Part shown: piece by piece, positions 17,584 to 26,537 of the stretch
How the letters are laid out: the number at the start of each line of letters is the position of its first letter
Position numbering within the stretch: the stretch's first letter is position 1
Assembly: GCF_016862895.1 (NCBI RefSeq)
Contig: NZ_BONV01000005.1
Location: forward strand, 124,001-188,000
DNA length: 64,000 nucleotides
Direction of reading: 5' to 3'
DNA from: Planotetraspora kaengkrachanensis
GTDB taxonomy: Bacteria > Actinomycetota > Actinomycetes > Streptosporangiales > Streptosporangiaceae
Program-made: the position numbers and the translations under genes
The notes under the pieces: generated by a model
The model's database searches: none
What the model was told of the DNA's origin: nothing
Seen by the model: the letters and a program-made list of their open reading frames with translations, nothing else

Positions 17584-18810
17584 ATGGACTTCGCGCACAG
17601 TGAGCGATCCCTCCACCTGCAGGAGAAGCTGCGGCAGTTCCTCGACGAACAGGTCTACCCCGCTGAGCCGGTCTACGAGGAGCAGGCGGCGGTCAACCGC
17701 GCGGCCGGCGCCACCTTCCGCACACCGGCCGTGCTCGCCGACCTCAAGGTGGAGGCGCGCAAACGAGGGCTGTGGAACCTGTTCCTGCCCGACGAGCGGC
17801 ACGGGGCCGGGCTGAACGTCCTCGACTACGCGCCGATCGCCGAACTGAGCGGCCGCTCGCACCTGATAGCGCCCGAGGTGATGAACTGCTCGGCCCCCGA
17901 CACCGGCAACATGGAACTGCTCGCCATGTTCGCCACCGAGGCGCAGGCCGAGCAGTGGCTGACCCCACTGCTCGAGGGCGAGATCCGGTCCTGTTTCTCC
18001 ATGACCGAACCGGCCGTGGCCTCATCCGACGCCGCCAACATCGCCACCACCATCACGCTCGACGGCGACGAATACGTCGTCGACGGCCGCAAGTGGTGGT
18101 CGACCGGAGCGCTCCGCGAAGAGTGCAAGGTCGCCATCGTGATGGGGGTCAGCGACCCCGACGCCGCCAAGTACTCGCGCCACTCGATGATCCTGGTGCC
18201 GCTGGACACTCCCGGGGTGACGGTCGAACGCTCCACCAGCGTCTTCGGTTACGACGACGGCCCCCACGGCGGGCACGGCATCATCCGCTACGACAACGTC
18301 CGGGTGCCGCGCGAGAACCTGCTCGGCCCGCAAGGCGGCGGCTTCATGATGGCGCAGGCCCGCCTCGGACCCGGCAGGATCCACCACTGCATGCGCTCCA
18401 TCGGGATGGCCGAGCGGGCGCTCGAACTGATGTGTGACCGCGCCGCCTCGCGGACGACCTTCGGGCGGCCGATCGCCTCGCACGGTGTCGTCCAAGGGTG
18501 GATCGCCGAGTCGCGCCTGGCCATCGACCAGGCCCGGCTGATGGTCCTCAAGGCCGCGTGGCTCATCGACACCGTCGGGGCCGGCAAGGCCAGAACCGAG
18601 ATCTCTGCGATCAAGGTGGCCGCGCCCCGTGCGGCGAGCTACGTGCTCGACCGGGCCATCCAGGTGCACGGCGGCGCCGGTGTCTCGGCGGAGACCCCGC
18701 TCGCCGGAGCCTGGGCCCAGCTCAGGACCCTGCATCTGGCCGACGGGCCGGACGAGGTGCATCTGCGCTCGATCGCCCGTCAGGAACTGCTCCGCAGAGG
18801 CGTCGCATGA
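17584..18810 (+). CDS. ACAD11-like acyl-CoA dehydrogenase
   Basis: FAD enzyme of 408 residues, closer to the C-terminal half of ACAD10/11 than to ordinary FadE. It has MTEPAVASSDAAN, KWWSTGA, HSMILVPLDTPGV, GGHGIIRYDNVRVP, RLGPGRIHHCMRSIG and LADGPDEVHL. Together with the kinase encoded 9 bp upstream it would turn a 4-hydroxyacyl-CoA into an enoyl-CoA by way of 4-phosphoacyl-CoA. ATG follows GGGAGACACC. The stop overlaps the next SDR gene (ATGA). Residues in flavin- and substrate-contact motifs look intact. Confidence 0.92.
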   Translation: MDFAHSERSLHLQEKLRQFLDEQVYPAEPVYEEQAAVNRAAGATFRTPAVLADLKVEARKRGLWNLFLPDERHGAGLNVLDYAPIAELSGRSHLIAPEVMNCSAPDTGNMELLAMFATEAQAEQWLTPLLEGEIRSCFSMTEPAVASSDAANIATTITLDGDEYVVDGRKWWSTGALREECKVAIVMGVSDPDAAKYSRHSMILVPLDTPGVTVERSTSVFGYDDGPHGGHGIIRYDNVRVPRENLLGPQGGGFMMAQARLGPGRIHHCMRSIGMAERALELMCDRAASRTTFGRPIASHGVVQGWIAESRLAIDQARLMVLKAAWLIDTVGAGKARTEISAIKVAAPRAASYVLDRAIQVHGGAGVSAETPLAGAWAQLRTLHLADGPDEVHLRSIARQELLRRGVA

Positions 18811-19589
18811 CCCCGGCGGGTGCGGTCGTCGTCGTCACCGGCGGCGGCAGCGGCATCGGCGCCGCCCTCGCGACCCGGTTGGCCGCCGAGGGTGCCGAAG
18901 CGGTCATCGTCGCCGACATCGACGCCGCGGCCGCACGGTCCGTCGCCGGGCGAATCGGCGGAGTCCCCGAGCCCCTCGACGTCGCCGACGCGACCTCGGT
19001 CACCGACCTGGTGGAGCGGACGGTGGCGCGGTTCGGTCGCATCGACCTGTTCTGCGCCAACGCGGGAGTCGCCACCGAGGTCGGGCTCGACGCATCGGAC
19101 GAGACGTGGAGGCGGGCGTTCGACGTCAACGTCATGGCCCACGTGTACGCGGCGAGGGCGGTCGTGCCGCACATGCTCGCCCGCGGCGGCGGGCACTTCC
19201 TGGCCACGGCCTCGGCGGCCGGGCTGCTCACGGCGCCGGCCGACGCGCCCTACTCGGTGACCAAGCACGCCGCCGTCGGATTCGCCGAGTGGCTCGCGAT
19301 CGCCTACGGCGACCGCGGCATCGGCGTCAGCGTGCTGTGCCCCATGGGGGTGGCCACCCCCATGCTGATGCGGCCCCTCGAGGCCGGCGCCGCCTCCGCC
19401 AAGGCCGTGGCGGCGTCGGGAGAGATCCTCAGTCCGGAGTCCGTCGCCGACGCCGTGATCGAGGGGCTCGCCGCGGAGGAGTTTCTGATCCTCCCGCATC
19501 CGGAGGTCGGCACCTTCTGGGCGAAGAAGGCCGCACGCCCGGATCGCTGGCTGACGGCCATGCGCAGGCTCGGTGGCGAGCCCTCCTGA
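18807..19589 (+). CDS. Short-chain dehydrogenase/reductase
   Basis: SDR of 260 residues: TGGGSGIGAAL near 12, CANAGVATEV in place of NNAG, catalytic Ser in ATASAAG and YSVTK. It lacks the VDGG ending and instead finishes in a hydrophobic/basic tail typical of SDRs acting on larger lipophilic substrates. ATG overlaps the ACAD stop. It may oxidise the 3-hydroxyacyl-CoA made by the hydratase; substrate unproven. Confidence 0.9.
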   Translation: MTPAGAVVVVTGGGSGIGAALATRLAAEGAEAVIVADIDAAAARSVAGRIGGVPEPLDVADATSVTDLVERTVARFGRIDLFCANAGVATEVGLDASDETWRRAFDVNVMAHVYAARAVVPHMLARGGGHFLATASAAGLLTAPADAPYSVTKHAAVGFAEWLAIAYGDRGIGVSVLCPMGVATPMLMRPLEAGAASAKAVAASGEILSPESVADAVIEGLAAEEFLILPHPEVGTFWAKKAARPDRWLTAMRRLGGEPS

Positions 19590-19617
19590 CTGATCCGGCA
19601 ACTGGGAGCGACACATC

Positions 19618-20331
19618 ATGGGCAAGCTCGACGGCAGGATCGCCGTCGTCACCGGCGGCTCGTCCGGCATAGGGGCGGGTACGGCCCGCCACCTGAGAGA
19701 CGAGGGAGCTGAGGTCTGCGTCACCGACGTCAGCCCTCCCCGCGAAGACGGCGGCCTGATGTACCTCGAACACGACGTGTCCTCTGCCGACGCGTGGCTG
19801 CGGGTGCGCGATCTGGTCGTGTCGGAGTTCGGCAGGGTGGACGTCCTGGTGAACAACGCGGGAATCTTCCTGCCCGGCATGATCGCCGACATCTCGCTGG
19901 AGGTGTGGCACCGCACACTCGCCGTGAACCAGACCGGCATCCTGCTCGGGATGCAGACGTTCGCCGGCGCCCTGGAGGAGTCCGGTCGCGGTTCCATCGT
20001 CAACATGTCGTCGTACGCGGGCATGCAGGGGCATGGGACATCCGTCGCCTACCAGGCGGCGAAGTGGGCCGTACGCGGCATGACCCGCTTCGCCGCACGC
20101 GAGTTCGCCCCTCGCGGGATCCGCGTCAACGCCGTCGTGCCGGGATTCATCGACACGCCCATGATGGCCGCCGGAGGCGACGCACTTCGGGACACCGTCG
20201 TGCGCCGCACTCCGCTCGGCCGCCTGGGCGAGGTCGCCGACATCGCGTACGCGATCGGCTATCTGGCCGGTGACGAGAGCGCCTTCGTCACCGGGACCGA
20301 AATCGTCCTGGACGGCGGGATGCTCGCGTAG
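19618..20331 (+). CDS. Short-chain dehydrogenase/reductase
   Basis: Classical SDR of 237 residues with TGGSSGIGAG (about 12-21), DVSSADAW, NNAGIFLPG, MSSYAG, YQAAK and the C-terminal ETVLDGG-type motif EIVLDGGMLA. ATG 19618 is 28 bp after the previous stop. Last gene of the operon. Three SDRs in one operon suggest successive or alternative hydroxyl oxidations of the substrate skeleton. Confidence 0.92.
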   Translation: MGKLDGRIAVVTGGSSGIGAGTARHLRDEGAEVCVTDVSPPREDGGLMYLEHDVSSADAWLRVRDLVVSEFGRVDVLVNNAGIFLPGMIADISLEVWHRTLAVNQTGILLGMQTFAGALEESGRGSIVNMSSYAGMQGHGTSVAYQAAKWAVRGMTRFAAREFAPRGIRVNAVVPGFIDTPMMAAGGDALRDTVVRRTPLGRLGEVADIAYAIGYLAGDESAFVTGTEIVLDGGMLA

Positions 20332-20385
20332 CGGCCTGATCGGGCGGCCCCGGCTCCGCGGACGCCTGACGGCGACCGTGGCAGG

Positions 20386-21048
20386 TCAGGAGTTCCGCGG
20401 GGCCACCAGGCCGGATTCGTAGGCGAGGACGACGAGCTGGGCGCGGTCACGGACCCGAAGCTTGACCATGGCACGGTTGACGTGGGTTTTCGCGGTCATC
20501 GGGCTGATCACCATGTGGTCGGCGATCTGGTCGTTGGAAAGTCCCCGCGCGACCAGGGCGACGGCCTCGCGTTCGCGGTTGGTCAGCTCTTCCAGCGCCC
20601 GGGTGCTGTGGGAGCCGACCGGCTGGGCGACGTATCTGTTGATCAGCTTGCGCGTGATCGACGGTGCGAGCAGGGCGTCACCGCGCGCGGCGACGCGTAC
20701 ACCGTGCAGGAAGTCCTCCGGCACGATGTCCTTGACGAGGAACCCGGCCGCGCCGGCGCGCAGCGCGTTGAAAACGTACTCGTCCAAGCCGTAGTTGGTC
20801 AGGATGACGACGTGCACCCCGGCCAGAGCCGGGTCCGCGGCGATGCGCCGGGTCGCCTCGATGCCGTCGACGACCGGCATCTGGATGTCGATGAGCGCGA
20901 CGTCGGGCCGGTGTTCCCGGACCAGAGCCAGGCCCTCTTCGCCGTCGGCGGCCTCGGCCACCACCTCGATGTCGTCTTCGAGGTCGAGGAGCATGCGGAA
21001 TCCGCTGCGAAGGAGCGGCTGGTCGTCGACCAGCAGGACGCGGATCAT
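20386..21048 (-). CDS. NarL/LuxR-type response regulator
   Basis: DNA-binding response regulator of 220 residues. The receiver domain has acidic DD at 8-9, phospho-acceptor Asp at about 54 (ALIDIQMP) and the conserved Lys in LVKDI. The C-terminal LuxR-type HTH is LTNREREAVALVARGLSNDQIA. ATG 21048 overlaps the sensor stop (ATGA), which sets the start; the open frame above it lies inside the sensor gene. Partner of the adjacent histidine kinase; target genes unknown, possibly the neighbouring membrane protein. Confidence 0.95.
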   Translation of the reverse strand: MIRVLLVDDQPLLRSGFRMLLDLEDDIEVVAEAADGEEGLALVREHRPDVALIDIQMPVVDGIEATRRIAADPALAGVHVVILTNYGLDEYVFNALRAGAAGFLVKDIVPEDFLHGVRVAARGDALLAPSITRKLINRYVAQPVGSHSTRALEELTNREREAVALVARGLSNDQIADHMVISPMTAKTHVNRAMVKLRVRDRAQLVVLAYESGLVAPRNS

Positions 21049-22172
21049 GCCGTGTGGTCCACGGGGAGCTCGGCCTGGACCGTGAAGCCGCCCTCGCCGC
21101 GCGGCTCGGCACGCAGCCAACCGCCGAGAGCGGTGACGCGCTCGCGCATGCCGAGCAGTCCGACTCCGGGCGTCGGGGCGGTGCCCGGCGCCGCCGTCCC
21201 GTCGTCGTCGATGCGGATCGCGAGGGTGTCCGGACGGCAGTCGATCCGGACCGACGCCGTGGCGGCGTCCGCGTGACGGGCGATGTTGGTGAGCGACTCC
21301 TGAACGATCCGGTAGACGGTCCGGTCCACCGCCACCGGCACGTCGTGCCGCCGTCCCTCGATCGTCAGGGTCGCGTCCAGGCCGATGGTGCGGGCCCGTT
21401 CCACCAGTTCCTGGACGTCGTCGAGCCCACGCGGAGGGGCCGTGTCGTCGTCACGCAGCGCCTCGAGGGTCGCGCGCAACTCCCTGGTCGCCTCACGTCC
21501 GGCCTCCTGGATCGCCAGCAGGGCCTCCGGCACCTGTTCACCACGCTTGCGGGCCACGTGAACGGCGACTTCCGCCTGCACCTTGATGACCGAGATCTGG
21601 TGGGTGAGCGAATCGTGCAGCTCCCGCGCGATGTGCAGCCGTTCCTCCGCGGCGCGGTGCCGCGCGGTCTCCTCCCGGGTGCGCTCGGCCTCGTCCGCCC
21701 GCCGCTCGGCCTGCCGCAGCGCTTCGCCTGCGGCGCCTGCTGCGATCAGCCAGGCCAGCTCGAGGGCTCCTCTGGCCTGCGCGAAGGCCTCGCCCGTGTC
21801 GTGCAGGCCAGAGGCGAGGGCCGCGAGAGGCAGGGCGGCCAGCATGGTCACGCTCGCCAGCACCGTGACGGCACGGTGTCCGGCTCGTACGGCCGCGTAC
21901 ACCGCGAACAGGTACGCGACGGCGGGCACGTCGAAACCGGCCGCCTGGTGACCCACCGCGCAGAGCCCGGTCACGACCAGGATGGGAACCGGGGCCCTGC
22001 GGCGCGCGGCCAGAGTCAGGCCGCCGACCGTCAGCAGTGCGTAGCCGAGCAGATCACGGTAAGCGCCGGAGTGCTCTCCGGACAGTCCGGTGACCAGCAG
22101 CGCCGCCGCCACGCCGACGGCGATCACCCAGTCGGTGACACCTGCCGGGACAGCGAACCGCCCTTTGCCCAT
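21045..22172 (-). CDS. Sensor histidine kinase (HisKA_3/DesK-NarX type)
   Basis: Membrane sensor of 375 residues with about five or six N-terminal hydrophobic segments, no large extracellular domain, and a coiled-coil-like Arg/Glu stretch near 155-178. The phospho-acceptor His is at about 186 (IARELHDSLTHQ). The ATPase part has VQESLTNIARHA and GVGLLGMRERV. Signal is probably sensed in or at the membrane. Co-translated with the response regulator. Confidence 0.94.
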   Translation of the reverse strand: MGKGRFAVPAGVTDWVIAVGVAAALLVTGLSGEHSGAYRDLLGYALLTVGGLTLAARRRAPVPILVVTGLCAVGHQAAGFDVPAVAYLFAVYAAVRAGHRAVTVLASVTMLAALPLAALASGLHDTGEAFAQARGALELAWLIAAGAAGEALRQAERRADEAERTREETARHRAAEERLHIARELHDSLTHQISVIKVQAEVAVHVARKRGEQVPEALLAIQEAGREATRELRATLEALRDDDTAPPRGLDDVQELVERARTIGLDATLTIEGRRHDVPVAVDRTVYRIVQESLTNIARHADAATASVRIDCRPDTLAIRIDDDGTAAPGTAPTPGVGLLGMRERVTALGGWLRAEPRGEGGFTVQAELPVDHTA

Positions 22173-22387
22173 GCGCGCACTCTAACCAGATGTCCGTGCG
22201 GGCGACTCCTGCGCACGGATGACCGGCCGTCTACCGCATACGCGGTACTTTCGCGGCTCCTGCCGCGACTGCGGCAACCGGCACCGGCGTCGGCGGCAGC
22301 GCGAATTGCCTGCGTCCGCACGACGACCGCGGACGGGTCCGGCGGACATGCTCAGGCGGTGTCCAGTCGTGAGAGAAGGAGCACCCG

Positions 22388-22819
22388 ATGTCCGTCCGTC
22401 ATCTGCTCGTCGCCGCCGCGGCGGCCCTGCTCGGGGCCCTGATGATCGCCGCGCCCGCGGCCGCGCACGTCTCGGTCCAGCCGGACCCCGTCGGCGCCTA
22501 CACCTTGACCGCCGGTCGCCTCTGGTCCGTCGTGGCCGGGCTGCTGGGGCTGATCGGCGCGGTCGTCGGCGGGCTGGCCATGGCCCGCTCCGCCGGTCGC
22601 GTCGGCACGGGCTCCGGCAGAAGGGGCGCCGTCGTGGCCCTCGTCGCGGGGCTGGCCGGCGCGGTCGTCGGCGGGGTGGTCGTGGCCGCCGCCGACGGTG
22701 GGCCCGGCACCGGCTACGGAATAGTCGGAGGGTACGCGGCCCTGGCGGTGGGGCTGGTCAGCACGGCCCTCGGCGTGCTGGTTCTGGCCCGCACCCGCCG
22801 GCCCGGACCTGGTCTCTAG
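22388..22819 (+). CDS. Small membrane protein, DUF6223-like
   Basis: A 143-residue protein with an N-terminal signal or anchor segment (VRHLLVAAAAALLGALMIAA), the sequence HVSVQPDPVGAYTLTAGRLW, and three further Gly/Ala/Val-rich membrane helices with arginines on one face. YTLTAGRLW resembles proteins I associate with DUF6223; that name is from memory. No catalytic residues are seen. ATG follows GAAGGAG. It converges with the multicopper oxidase gene, the two stops overlapping by 4 bp, and is divergent from the sensor kinase gene. Function unknown. Confidence 0.82.
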   Translation: MSVRHLLVAAAAALLGALMIAAPAAAHVSVQPDPVGAYTLTAGRLWSVVAGLLGLIGAVVGGLAMARSAGRVGTGSGRRGAVVALVAGLAGAVVGGVVVAAADGGPGTGYGIVGGYAALAVGLVSTALGVLVLARTRRPGPGL

Positions 22820-24663
22820 GAGATCTGCCAGGGCCGCATGATCTCGTTGTCTTCGTGCTCCAGCATGTGGCAGTGCTGGATGTACGTGGCGGGGAACTCA
22901 CTCCGGGTGCCGGCGATCCCGTCGATGGGCGGGGGCACGTCGAACCTCAGGGCGATCCGGGTGACCATCGCGGGATAGGCGACGACGGTGTCCTTCCAGC
23001 CTTCCTCGTCGGCTGCCGGTGGCATCACCGGGCCCTTCAGGTAGTGGGCGAGAACAGGCTGGGAGGCGGGCCTGCGGCCCTGGGAGACCCAGCTCTTGTA
23101 GGCCGCGAGGTAGGCCTTCGCGTCGAACCGTTGCCGGTTCAGCACGTGGAACTGCACCAGGTGCACGTGCATCGGATGGCCGTCGCCAGAGGTGTTGACG
23201 TACTCCCAGATCTCGGTGGTGCCCGCCTTGGGGAACTCCTCGACGGGGTCGTCGAAGAAGCGCTGGTTGATCGCCAGATGGGTGGACTTGCCGCGGGCGT
23301 CGCGGTTGGCGGTGATGACGAACTCGCGGCGGGGCAGTCCGTGGGTGGGCCGTGCCGGTGTGACCGGCCGAAGGGACAGCCGGTCCGCCGGTGCGCTCTG
23401 GTCCGGGCCGGAGAGCGCGTTGCTCACTCGGAGCTGCATGATCTCGGGCATGGGGACGGGCTTGTCGCCCTGGGGCAGGGGCGTGGGTGCGTCGTTCATC
23501 ATGGTGATCCGTGTGCCGGCCTGCGTTCCGGTCAGGTCGACGATGACGTCCGCTCGCATGGCGGGGCCGAGCAGGAGGCTGGTGAGGCGCAACGGCGCGG
23601 CGCGGAGGCCGCCGTCGGTGCCGATCAGCCAGAACGACAGCCGCGCGCCGCCGTCTTGGAACCACAGGTGGAAGAAGCGCTGGTTGGAGCCGTTGAGGAG
23701 GCGCAGCCGGTAGCGTCGTGGCTCCATGTCCAGGTACGGGTAGGCCTTGCCGTTGACCACCGGGATGGTGCCGAAGAAGTTCGGATTCCACTTGGGGTGG
23801 TAGGGCGTGGGGCCCCTGTCGGGATAGGACAGCGCGCCGTCCGGGGTGAGGTTGCGGTCCTGCAGGATCAGCGGCACCTCGAAGTCGCCGCGGGGCAGGG
23901 GCAGGCTGTCTTCGAAGGCGTCGCGGACCAGATAAAGGCCGGCCAGTCCGGCGTAGATGTTCAGCCTGGTGATGGCCATCGCGTGGTCGTGGTACCACAA
24001 CATGGTGGCCTGCTGGCGGCTGGTGTAGGCGTAGACGGCCTCGTTCGGACGGGCTCCGTCCAGGGTGGCGTAGACGGGACCGTGCAGACCGTCCGGCGTG
24101 AACCACGCCTCAGGATGGCCGTCCGACTGAGGGGAGTCGAAGCCGCCGTGGAGATGAGGCACGACCCACACGTTGGGCTCGGCGGGAAAGTTCTGCGGCA
24201 TCCGCCCCCCGGGTGGATCGGGCGGCACGCCGGGAACATCCCGCCACAGCGTGACGTCCACCGCTGATTGCAACAGGTGCGTGGTGGGCAACTGGTTGCG
24301 GTAGCGCACCACGACCGGACGGTCCCGGCGCGCGACCAGTGTCGGTCCCAGATAACCCAGGCCCACCGGTCCGTCCGCGCTCACGGCCCAAAAGCCCCAC
24401 GCCTGTCCGGCCGGCAGGTCACGATGGAACCGCCACGGGCTCTGCAGCATCGCCAGCTCGTAGTAGTCCGCCCCCGGGTAGGCCGCCGCCTGTCGCGGCG
24501 TCGGTGTGGGCAACCTCGGCACGGCATCGACGTACTTGGCCAGCCGCGTTCCTTCCACCAGGCCGACATGACCGACGCCGGAGGCGGCGGCACCCGCACC
24601 CACCAGCAGGAGCGCGAACTCCCTTCTGGTCAACTCCACCGATCGCAGCCTTCGCCGATTCAT
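22816..24663 (-). CDS. Tat-exported multicopper oxidase (CotA/phenoxazinone-synthase-like)
   Basis: Secreted copper oxidase of 615 residues. The twin-arginine signal RREFALLLVGAGAAASG is at about 13-29. Copper-binding motifs in order are HLHG (170-173), WYHDH (223-227), HPMHVHLVQF near 495 and HCHMLEHEDNEIMRP (597-611), so both the type 1 and the trinuclear sites are complete. Met/His after HCH fits the CotA/PHS group of bilirubin-oxidase-like laccases. It would oxidise phenolics or metals outside the membrane using oxygen. The divergent neighbour is a frameshifted MFS gene. A short Cys-rich open frame lies upstream on the same strand. Confidence 0.94.
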   Translation of the reverse strand: MNRRRLRSVELTRREFALLLVGAGAAASGVGHVGLVEGTRLAKYVDAVPRLPTPTPRQAAAYPGADYYELAMLQSPWRFHRDLPAGQAWGFWAVSADGPVGLGYLGPTLVARRDRPVVVRYRNQLPTTHLLQSAVDVTLWRDVPGVPPDPPGGRMPQNFPAEPNVWVVPHLHGGFDSPQSDGHPEAWFTPDGLHGPVYATLDGARPNEAVYAYTSRQQATMLWYHDHAMAITRLNIYAGLAGLYLVRDAFEDSLPLPRGDFEVPLILQDRNLTPDGALSYPDRGPTPYHPKWNPNFFGTIPVVNGKAYPYLDMEPRRYRLRLLNGSNQRFFHLWFQDGGARLSFWLIGTDGGLRAAPLRLTSLLLGPAMRADVIVDLTGTQAGTRITMMNDAPTPLPQGDKPVPMPEIMQLRVSNALSGPDQSAPADRLSLRPVTPARPTHGLPRREFVITANRDARGKSTHLAINQRFFDDPVEEFPKAGTTEIWEYVNTSGDGHPMHVHLVQFHVLNRQRFDAKAYLAAYKSWVSQGRRPASQPVLAHYLKGPVMPPAADEEGWKDTVVAYPAMVTRIALRFDVPPPIDGIAGTRSEFPATYIQHCHMLEHEDNEIMRPWQIS

Positions 24664-24714
24664 CCCCTACCTGACACACGCCCGAATTCCCGCCTACATG
24701 CGGATATAACTCGC

Positions 24715-24783
24715 TTAAGCCATGAGTTTGGCCATATTCGCCCCGCAGGCCTCGCAAGGGCATGCCGCAGGATTAAAGATCAT
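24715..24783 (-). other. Possible 22-residue Cys-rich leader peptide upstream of the multicopper oxidase
   Basis: ATG to TAA on the same strand as the oxidase, ending 51 bp before its start. The peptide ends NPAACPCEACGANMAKLMA, with three Cys in a CxCxxC pattern and a later Met, plausible for copper. There is no clear ribosome site and third codon positions are less GC-biased than in neighbouring genes, so it may be chance. Confidence 0.2.
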
Positions 24784-24831
24784 GTAACCGCTCGCTACAT
24801 TCAGGAATGTGATGCAGGCCGGAGCACCACG

Positions 24832-26030
24832 ATGACCTCGGGGCCGGCCGCGGCCGGCACGTCCCAGGCGGCGTCGCGACCGCACATGTGGCCGCTCTAC
24901 GCCGCGGGGTTCACCACCGCATTCGGCGCTCATGGCATCGCGACAACCTGGGCGGCTTCTCCGGGGACGCGGTGACCTCACTGCTGGTCCTGGGCGGCCT
25001 GCTGGCCCTCTACGACGGGGCCGAGGTGGTGCTCAAGCCGCTGTTCGGCACGCTCGCCGATCGTGTCGGCGCCCGCCCGGTACTGCTGGGCGGGCTCGTC
25101 GCCTTCGCCGCCGCCTCCGTCCTGTACGTCATCGCGGACAGCCCCGGCTGGTTGTGGGCGGCCCGTCTCGGTCAGGGCGCCGCGGCGTCAGCCTTCTCGC
25201 CCTCGGCCTCCCTGTTGGTCGCCCGGCTCAATCCCGCGGCCCGGCACGGCCGGGCATTCGGCTCCTACGGCTTCTACAAGTCGATCGGCTACACCCTCGG
25301 CCCACTTCTCGGCGGAGCCCTGGTGTGGGCGGGCGGCCTACGACTCCTGTTCGGCGTCCTGGCGATACTCGGAGTGGCGGTCGCCGTATGGGCCGCGCTC
25401 GCCGTCCCCGCCGCTCCCCCACTGGCCAAGAGCCGTCAGACGGTGCTGGACCTGGCCCGGCGTCTGACCGACCCGGCCTTTCTCGGGCCGACCGGCGCAC
25501 TGGCGGGTGCGACCGCCGCGCTGTCGGTCGGCGTGGGCTTCCTGCCCGTCTCCGGCGCCGCGTCAGGCCTCGGCACCGTGGCCACCGGCGCCGCGGTGTC
25601 GGTCCTCGCCGGCTGCGCCGCCCTCGTCCAACCCCAGGCCGGGCGCGCACTGGACGCCGGACGCATGACCGCCCGAGGAGGCGTCACGGCAGGATCGCTG
25701 ATCACCGCCGCCGGCCTCGGATGCGCGCTGCTGCCGGGACTGACCGGCGTGCTGTCCGCCGCCGCCCTCATCGGCGCCGGGACCGGCCTGGTCACTCCGC
25801 TCGGCTTCGCCGCCCTGGCGGCCGCGACCCCCGCCGGACGGCTCGGGCAGACGTTGGGCGCCGCCGAGCTGGGGCGGGAGCTCGGCGACGCGGGCGGGCC
25901 GCTGCTCGTCGGCGGCGTCGCCGCCCTGGCGACCCTCATGTACGGCTACGCCTCGCTCGCCGTCCTTCTCGTGCTCGGCCTGGGGCTCGGCCTCCTGATG
26001 CGGCGCCGCGCGAACACCGCGCATCAGTAG
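24832..26030 (+). pseudogene. MFS transporter gene broken by a one-base frameshift
   Basis: The start ATG 24832 (GGAG 7 nt upstream) encodes a family-like N-terminus ending MWPLYAAGFTTAFGAHGIA. The continuation, NLGGFSGDAVTSLLVLGGLL and then FGTLADRVGARPVLLGG (MFS motif A), lies in another frame from about 24945. Restoring one base near 24943-24945 joins the two into one roughly 400-residue protein with about 11 to 12 helices. The in-frame continuation of the 5' part stops at 24975. Either a true recent loss or a sequencing error; the rest of the frame is undamaged. Divergent from the multicopper oxidase. Confidence 0.75.
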
Positions 26031-26537
26031 CGGCCGCGGTCAGAACAAAAGCAGTCAGCGCACCGAACCCGGCCCGAAGGGGCATGCGCACAGAAACTCG
26101 GAGACGATGTCGGCGGATTTTTAGGCGTGATCCCCGAATTCCGTCGCCGCCCAGATCGAGGGAGATGCCTCGTCTCATGAATACCTTCCTTGAGGCGCCT
26201 GACAGACCCGCCGGCCTGGCGTTCAGGTGCCGCTGTATGCCCGGTATATGAGCACGTGGCAAGGGCTTCCCGTCCTGTCCGGAAGGCTGAAGACGACGGC
26301 GGCGCAGGCCCGGCCCCCGCTGGTACGCGGGGCGCGAAAACGCGATGGAGGCCGTTTCCGCGGCGTCCGCTTTTTGTGCCAAACGTCACGGAAACGAAAC
26401 CCTTTGAAATCGAAACAGGCATTGCCGGCGGCCGTTGATCACGCGGTGGGAACGCTTTGCACTCGCTTGGATGACGCGCCATCCATTCGCCTTCACGCGC
26501 GGCGTCGTAACGAGGTGAACAGGAATGGAGGCGCTCC
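26031..26537. other. 507-bp intergenic stretch without a supported gene
   Basis: Between the broken MFS gene and the vWA lipoprotein gene. Short open frames on both strands lack ribosome sites, family features and the usual codon bias. The right part (26330-26480) is somewhat AT-richer and could hold the vWA promoter; I see no strong palindrome. Confidence 0.5.

Noticed and set aside
24832-24975. Programmed frameshift in the MFS gene
   Set aside because: No slippery heptamer or downstream structure seen at 24940-24950; MFS genes are not known to use one.
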